Positions 60,567 to 64,000 of a DNA stretch of 64,000 nt are shown here, piece after piece (the stretch's first letter is position 1; each line of letters opens with the position of its first letter). The notes beneath the pieces are model-generated. The model ran no database searches. It had not been told where the DNA came from and saw only the letters and a program-made list of their open reading frames with translations. The stretch comes from Gammaproteobacteria bacterium (lineage in GTDB: Bacteria; Pseudomonadota; Gammaproteobacteria; Pseudomonadales; Azotimanducaceae). Made by a program: the position numbers and the translations under genes. The DNA lies in NCBI GenBank assembly GCA_026706385.1, contig JAPOYV010000121.1:1-64000 (forward strand). The letters are read 5' to 3'.

Positions 60567-61849
60567 ACCCGTCTGAAGTCGTCCCAGTAGTCGGCGTAGG
60601 TCTTGGTCACGCAATCGGCACCCTGGATCCGGCAGTCGCCGATTCGACTCGCCAGTACCGAAAGCGCCATCGCCATGCGGTGATCCTCGTAGGTCTCCAA
60701 GTCGGCGGGGTGCGGATTCGCGGCCGGGTAGATCGTCATGGCATCGTCGAATTCGTCCACCCGGACGCCCACCTTGCGCAGCTCCGCCGTGCCGGCGGCA
60801 ATGCGATCGCATTCCTTGACGCGCAGCGTCGCGAGCCCGGTCAAGCGGGTCGGATTCGGCAGGAAGGGTGCCATGGCCATGGCCGTTGGAGCCGCGTCGG
60901 GCATGTTGCTGAAGTCCACCGTGCCGAGGGCCTCGAGGTGGCCGGTGCCGGATACGCGCACGGACCCGGGCGCGCGTTCGATCCGCGCCCCTGCGCGTTC
61001 ACAGACGTCGGCAAAGGCGAACTCGCCTTGCCGAGTGTCGTCGCCCAGGTTCGAGAAGGACACCGTGCCCCGATGGAGGGTCGCCAGGGCCATGTGGTAG
61101 GTGGCGGCCGATGCATCACCCTCGATCACCACCCGACCGCCGCGGTACCGTCCCGGCGGCACGAAGACCGTGGTGTCGTCAATCCAGCGGACGAGCGCGC
61201 CGCGCCGCGCCATCTCGGTCTCCGTGACGCCAATGTAGGAAGCGCTTGCACGCTCGCCACGGAGGCGGATCTTGAGCCCGCGCGGTAGACCGGCGGCCGA
61301 GAGCAGGAGGGCCGTCAGGTACTGGCTGGTGACGTCGGTTCGCAAGGTGGCCTCGGGCGCGGGTGCGGCAGGTCCCGTGATGGAAATCGGCAGGAATCCT
61401 TCCGCCGACTCGACCGTGCAGCCGATCTCCTCGAGCGACTCGAGGAGATCCCGGTTGGGGCGGTGGTGAAGTTGGGCATGTCCGGTGAAGCTGGTCCGCG
61501 TCGTGCGCAGCGCGGCGTGCGCCAGCAGCAGCCGCAACGAGACCCCGCTCATGCCGAGATCGAGCTGCACCGGGTCGCAAGATTCGCCGGCCAGGTGGAG
61601 CGTCGCCGTCTTGCCGTCACGTCCTACCGAGGTGCCGAGTCTCGCGACGCAGTCGAGCATGGCGTCGATGTCGTCGCAACGGGGCACACCTTCGAGTCGG
61701 GTCGCCTCGACCGCGAGAGTCGACATCAGGATGTGCCGGAGAGCGATCGACTTGCTTCCCGGTAGGACGAGGTCGAGGGAGAACGGCCCCTCGACGCGGT
61801 CGATGCGGCGCGTCGTGGTCACTTCCCGTGCTTGTCGGCTTGGGTACAT
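60560..61849 (-). CDS. aroA: 3-phosphoshikimate 1-carboxyvinyltransferase (EPSP synthase)
   Basis: 429 residues from the ATG at 61849 (MYPSRQAREVTTTRRIDR); a longer frame adds unrelated residues. Shikimate pathway enzyme joining shikimate-3-phosphate with PEP. LVLPGSKSIALRHILMSTLA has the Lys and the S-K-S loop, then TEMARRGALVRW, MPDAAPTAMAMAPF, LRVKECDRIAAGTAELRKVG and YEDHRMAMALSVLA. The loop that in E. coli is L-G-N-A-G-T-A-M-R-P reads LGMSGVSLRLLLAHAAL, a divergent PEP-site loop. The gene stands alone rather than in the usual hisC-tyrA-aroA order. Confidence 0.93.
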   Translation of the reverse strand: MYPSRQAREVTTTRRIDRVEGPFSLDLVLPGSKSIALRHILMSTLAVEATRLEGVPRCDDIDAMLDCVARLGTSVGRDGKTATLHLAGESCDPVQLDLGMSGVSLRLLLAHAALRTTRTSFTGHAQLHHRPNRDLLESLEEIGCTVESAEGFLPISITGPAAPAPEATLRTDVTSQYLTALLLSAAGLPRGLKIRLRGERASASYIGVTETEMARRGALVRWIDDTTVFVPPGRYRGGRVVIEGDASAATYHMALATLHRGTVSFSNLGDDTRQGEFAFADVCERAGARIERAPGSVRVSGTGHLEALGTVDFSNMPDAAPTAMAMAPFLPNPTRLTGLATLRVKECDRIAAGTAELRKVGVRVDEFDDAMTIYPAANPHPADLETYEDHRMAMALSVLASRIGDCRIQGADCVTKTYADYWDDFRRVY

Positions 61850-61983
61850 CAATCCTACCAATATGGCCGATCGGTTAAGTAGGACCGGCAGGGCCGCGAA
61901 CCGCGCCGCGGACACCGGAGCGCGTGGATTGAACTGCTACAATCCGGCGCTTCGCGCAACGCAGACATCCAAGGGGACCGACC

Positions 61984-63264
61984 ATGGCGGAAGCCGTGCA
62001 AGCCGATCTGGAGGCTGACCTGAACAATCTCGTCATGAGCGAGGAGGTCGAGCCGCTCTACGCCGCCGTCAAGAAGTTCATCCACGAAGAGGTCGAGCCG
62101 CAGACCCCGGCCTACTTCGAGGCCGCATTCGAACACGGTGACCGCTGGAGCCTCTCGCCGCGGCAGGAGGACATCCTCGGGGGACTCAAGGATCAGGCGA
62201 AATCCAACGGCTTGTGGAACTTCTTCCTACCGGATGCCGACACGGGCGAGGGCCTCAAGAACCTGGACTACGCCTACATCGCCGCTGAACTGGGCAAGAA
62301 CCCGATCGCATCGGAGTGCCTGAACTGCAGCGCCCCTGACACCGGAAACATGGAGGTGCTCGAACGCTACGGCACCGCCGAGCAGAAGGAGAAATGGCTG
62401 AAGCCGCTGCTCGCTGGCGAGATCAGGTCGGCCTACGCCATGACCGAACCCAACCTGGCGTCCTCCGACGCCAAGCAGATCGCGACACAGGCGCGCCTCG
62501 ACGGCGATGAGTGGGTCTTGAACGGCGAGAAGTTCTACATCTCCGGTGCGGGCGACAGCCGCTGCAAGATCATGATCACCATGGTGCAGACCAACCCCGA
62601 TGCGGCGCCGCACCGGCAGCAGTCGCAGATTCTCGTGCCGAGGGACAACCCGGGGGTCGAGATCATTGAACCCATGACGGTCTTCGGTCACGACGACGCG
62701 CCCCACGGCCACATGCACTTGCGTTTCAACGACTGTCGCGTGCCGAAGGAGAACATGCTGCTCGGCGAGGGCCGAGGCTTCGAGATCTCGCAGGGCCGCC
62801 TCGGTCCGGGCCGGATCCATCACTGCATGCGCTCGGTCGGGCAGGCGGAACGTGCGCTGGACCTGATGGTGCGACGCGGCATGTCCCGGGAAGCTTTCGG
62901 CAAGCCGCTCGTGCAACTCGGCAAGAACCTCGAGCTCGTGTCGCGCGCCCGCATCGAGATCGAGGCCATGCGGCTCATGGTCCTCAAGGCAGCGAAGGCG
63001 ATGGACGTCCTCGGCAACCGCGAGGCGCGCGTCTGGGTGCACATGGTGAAGGCGATGATCCCGGAGCGGACTTGCCAGATCATCGACCAGGCGATCCAGA
63101 TCCACGGCGCAAGCGGCGTGTCGCAGTGGACGCCGCTGGCCGGCATGTACACGGGCCAGCGCACGCTGCGCATCGCCGACGGCCCGGACGAAGTCCACCA
63201 CTTGGTGGTCGGGCGCGCGGAACTGCGCAGGTACGACGAGAACTTCGGTAGATCCAGCAACTAG
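61984..63264 (+). CDS. Acyl-CoA dehydrogenase
   Basis: 426 residues. FAD-dependent acyl-CoA desaturating dehydrogenase: N-terminal helical domain to ~150, mid domain with YAMTEPNLASSDAKQI and WVLNGEKFYISGAG (the usual FAD-binding strand), and C-terminal GRIHHCMRSVGQAERALDLMVRR, then QIIDQAIQIHGASGVSQWTPLAGMYTGQRTLRIADGPDEVHH. This resembles the ACAD10/11-like long-chain group. Preceded by a clear start context (AAGGGGACC before the ATG). Functional partner in fatty-acid oxidation, with the one-chain carboxylase and SDR elsewhere in the window, is inferred. Confidence 0.9.
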   Translation: MAEAVQADLEADLNNLVMSEEVEPLYAAVKKFIHEEVEPQTPAYFEAAFEHGDRWSLSPRQEDILGGLKDQAKSNGLWNFFLPDADTGEGLKNLDYAYIAAELGKNPIASECLNCSAPDTGNMEVLERYGTAEQKEKWLKPLLAGEIRSAYAMTEPNLASSDAKQIATQARLDGDEWVLNGEKFYISGAGDSRCKIMITMVQTNPDAAPHRQQSQILVPRDNPGVEIIEPMTVFGHDDAPHGHMHLRFNDCRVPKENMLLGEGRGFEISQGRLGPGRIHHCMRSVGQAERALDLMVRRGMSREAFGKPLVQLGKNLELVSRARIEIEAMRLMVLKAAKAMDVLGNREARVWVHMVKAMIPERTCQIIDQAIQIHGASGVSQWTPLAGMYTGQRTLRIADGPDEVHHLVVGRAELRRYDENFGRSSN

Positions 63265-63394
63265 CTGAACAAGAAAGGATTGCTGGGATCCTGTCCGAGC
63301 CATCCAAACCAGCGCGGCGTGGCATACGTGCACATGGTGTAGTCGCCATCGTGTGACCGCTGACACGTCGGTCGCTACGAGGACGCTACCACTG

Positions 63395-63679
63395 ATGAGA
63401 CACGATGATCCCAAGGACGCCACGAGGGGCGAGGCGCTGCAACGGAACATCAGGGAGTTCAACGCCCAGTCGGACTGGTTGGAACAACACCACAATGCAA
63501 AGTGGGTGATCTTCCATGATGCGTCCTTTGTCGATGCCTTCGATACGTTCGACACGGCGGCCCGGGAAGCGGTCGGACGCTTTGGAACGGGTCCGTATCT
63601 GATCCGGCAAGTCGGTCGCCAAGTGACGATGCGCATCCCAGCGTCCGTGGCCTTCCGGCCGGACCATGCCGTTAGCTGA
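63395..63679 (+). CDS. Small hypothetical protein paired with a retropepsin-like gene
   Basis: 94 residues from the ATG at 63395 (MRHDDPKDATRG); an in-frame start at 63353 is possible but has no ribosome site. HHNAKWVIFHDASFVDAFDTFDTAAREAVGRFGTGPYLIRQVG reads like DUF5678-type small proteins (K-W-V-x-x-x-D ... A-x-x-x-A ... L-I-R-Q/V), an inference. The following retropepsin-like gene starts inside its last codons (14-base overlap), suggesting a two-gene module. Confidence 0.6.
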   Translation: MRHDDPKDATRGEALQRNIREFNAQSDWLEQHHNAKWVIFHDASFVDAFDTFDTAAREAVGRFGTGPYLIRQVGRQVTMRIPASVAFRPDHAVS

Positions 63680-64000
63680 CGCGGGCTTCACGGACCAGGA
63701 TACGGGGCGTCCCAACGGCGCCTTGTTGCTTGCCTTTGGGCCGACGTTGTGGGTGACCGTCTCTCATTCCGTCCAAGACCGTCAACCCGGGGAAAGGCCT
63801 TCCCAAGTGGTCCTGGCGTTGGTCGACACGGGGGCGACCGAGAGTTGCATTGACGGCAGGCTTGCGGAGGAACTGGGTCTTCCGGTTATCGACGAAATGG
63901 ACATGTCGGGCGTGAGTGGCACCCACAGACACAACGTGTACCTCGCCTCGGTGAGTATTCCGGACTTAGAGTTCCTGCAATACGGGAGGTTCGCCGGGTC
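63666..64000 (+). CDS. Retropepsin-like aspartic protease, cut by window end
   Basis: ATG at 63666 begins an open frame with no stop up to 64000 (111 codons seen). The signature ALVDTGATESCIDGRLAEELGLPVI is a typical retropepsin-like D-T-G-A active-site loop, where one Asp is supplied per subunit of a dimer. The N-terminal stretch GALLLAFGPTLWVTVSH, and VVLALVDTGATES, give the beta-strand-rich fold. The start overlaps the preceding small gene. The C-terminal half lies outside the window. Whether it is an independent protease or a domain of a larger protein is open. Confidence 0.65.
   Translation, partial: MPLADAGFTDQDTGRPNGALLLAFGPTLWVTVSHSVQDRQPGERPSQVVLALVDTGATESCIDGRLAEELGLPVIDEMDMSGVSGTHRHNVYLASVSIPDLEFLQYGRFAG

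Noticed and set aside
1-64000. tRNA or rRNA genes, CRISPR arrays, insertion sequences
   Set aside because: None recognised by eye apart from tmRNA; no transposase or direct-repeat array seen.

Overview
The window is a very GC-rich stretch of bacterial chromosome, most likely from an uncultivated, free-living or host-associated member of the Gammaproteobacteria. The evidence is a tmRNA whose tag reads ANDENYALAA, the nrdR-ribD-nusB-thiL-pgpA block, an rpsF-rpsR-rplI-dnaB-radA block, hspQ, bfd, a TonB2/TtpC-type energy-transduction operon with a DUF3450 protein, and a LexA box of the gammaproteobacterial type (CTGT-N8-ACAG). A marine habitat is only an inference, from the two TonB-dependent receptors, several phytanoyl-CoA dioxygenase-like proteins and many luciferase-like and short-chain oxidoreductases.

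Layout. 1-2.94 kb: accessory DNA with two unrecognised Cys-rich or winged-helix-like proteins, ending at the 3' end of ssrA, a classic island integration site. 2.94-17.4 kb: core genes (ssrA, a NhaC-type antiporter, xseB, pgpA, thiL, nusB, ribD, nrdR, radA, dnaB, rplI, rpsR, rpsF), interrupted by a decayed Rieske oxygenase, then an aminotransferase/PhyH pair and a GNAT. 17.6-25.6 kb: a TonB receptor with an EF-hand-like loop, an unknown gene under a LexA operator, short-chain dehydrogenases, bfd, a CMD/AhpD-like protein with an in-frame UGA at its redox motif (probable selenoprotein) and a VapBC-like module. 25.8-47.3 kb: a one-chain acyl-CoA carboxylase, a prolyl oligopeptidase lipoprotein, transport, a second TonB receptor, two genes that have both lost their 5' ends at a shared head-to-head junction, hydrolases, a luciferase-like monooxygenase, a PhyH protein and phoB-phoR. 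47.7-53.1 kb: the DUF3450-TtpC-ExbB-ExbD-TonB-TPR operon that would energise outer-membrane receptors. 53.2-64 kb: riboflavin synthase, hspQ, a small catabolic-looking operon (LLM, hydratase, 2-hydroxyacid dehydrogenase, tag), an orphan response regulator, PhyH, aroA, an acyl-CoA dehydrogenase, and a retropepsin-like protein cut by the window end.

The strongest candidate for something unusual is 23415-24890. Translation through TGA 24111-24113 gives a perfect carboxymuconolactone-decarboxylase/AhpD signature (E-x9-R-V-S-A-L-N-x-C-x-Y-U-x3-H) in which the second redox Cys is Sec. A bacterial-SECIS-like hairpin lies just downstream, and the chain continues in frame into a VOC/glyoxalase domain. 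Next in interest are the LexA-controlled unknown gene (20081-20413), the double-truncation junction near 36.95 kb and the ssrA-flanking accessory DNA.
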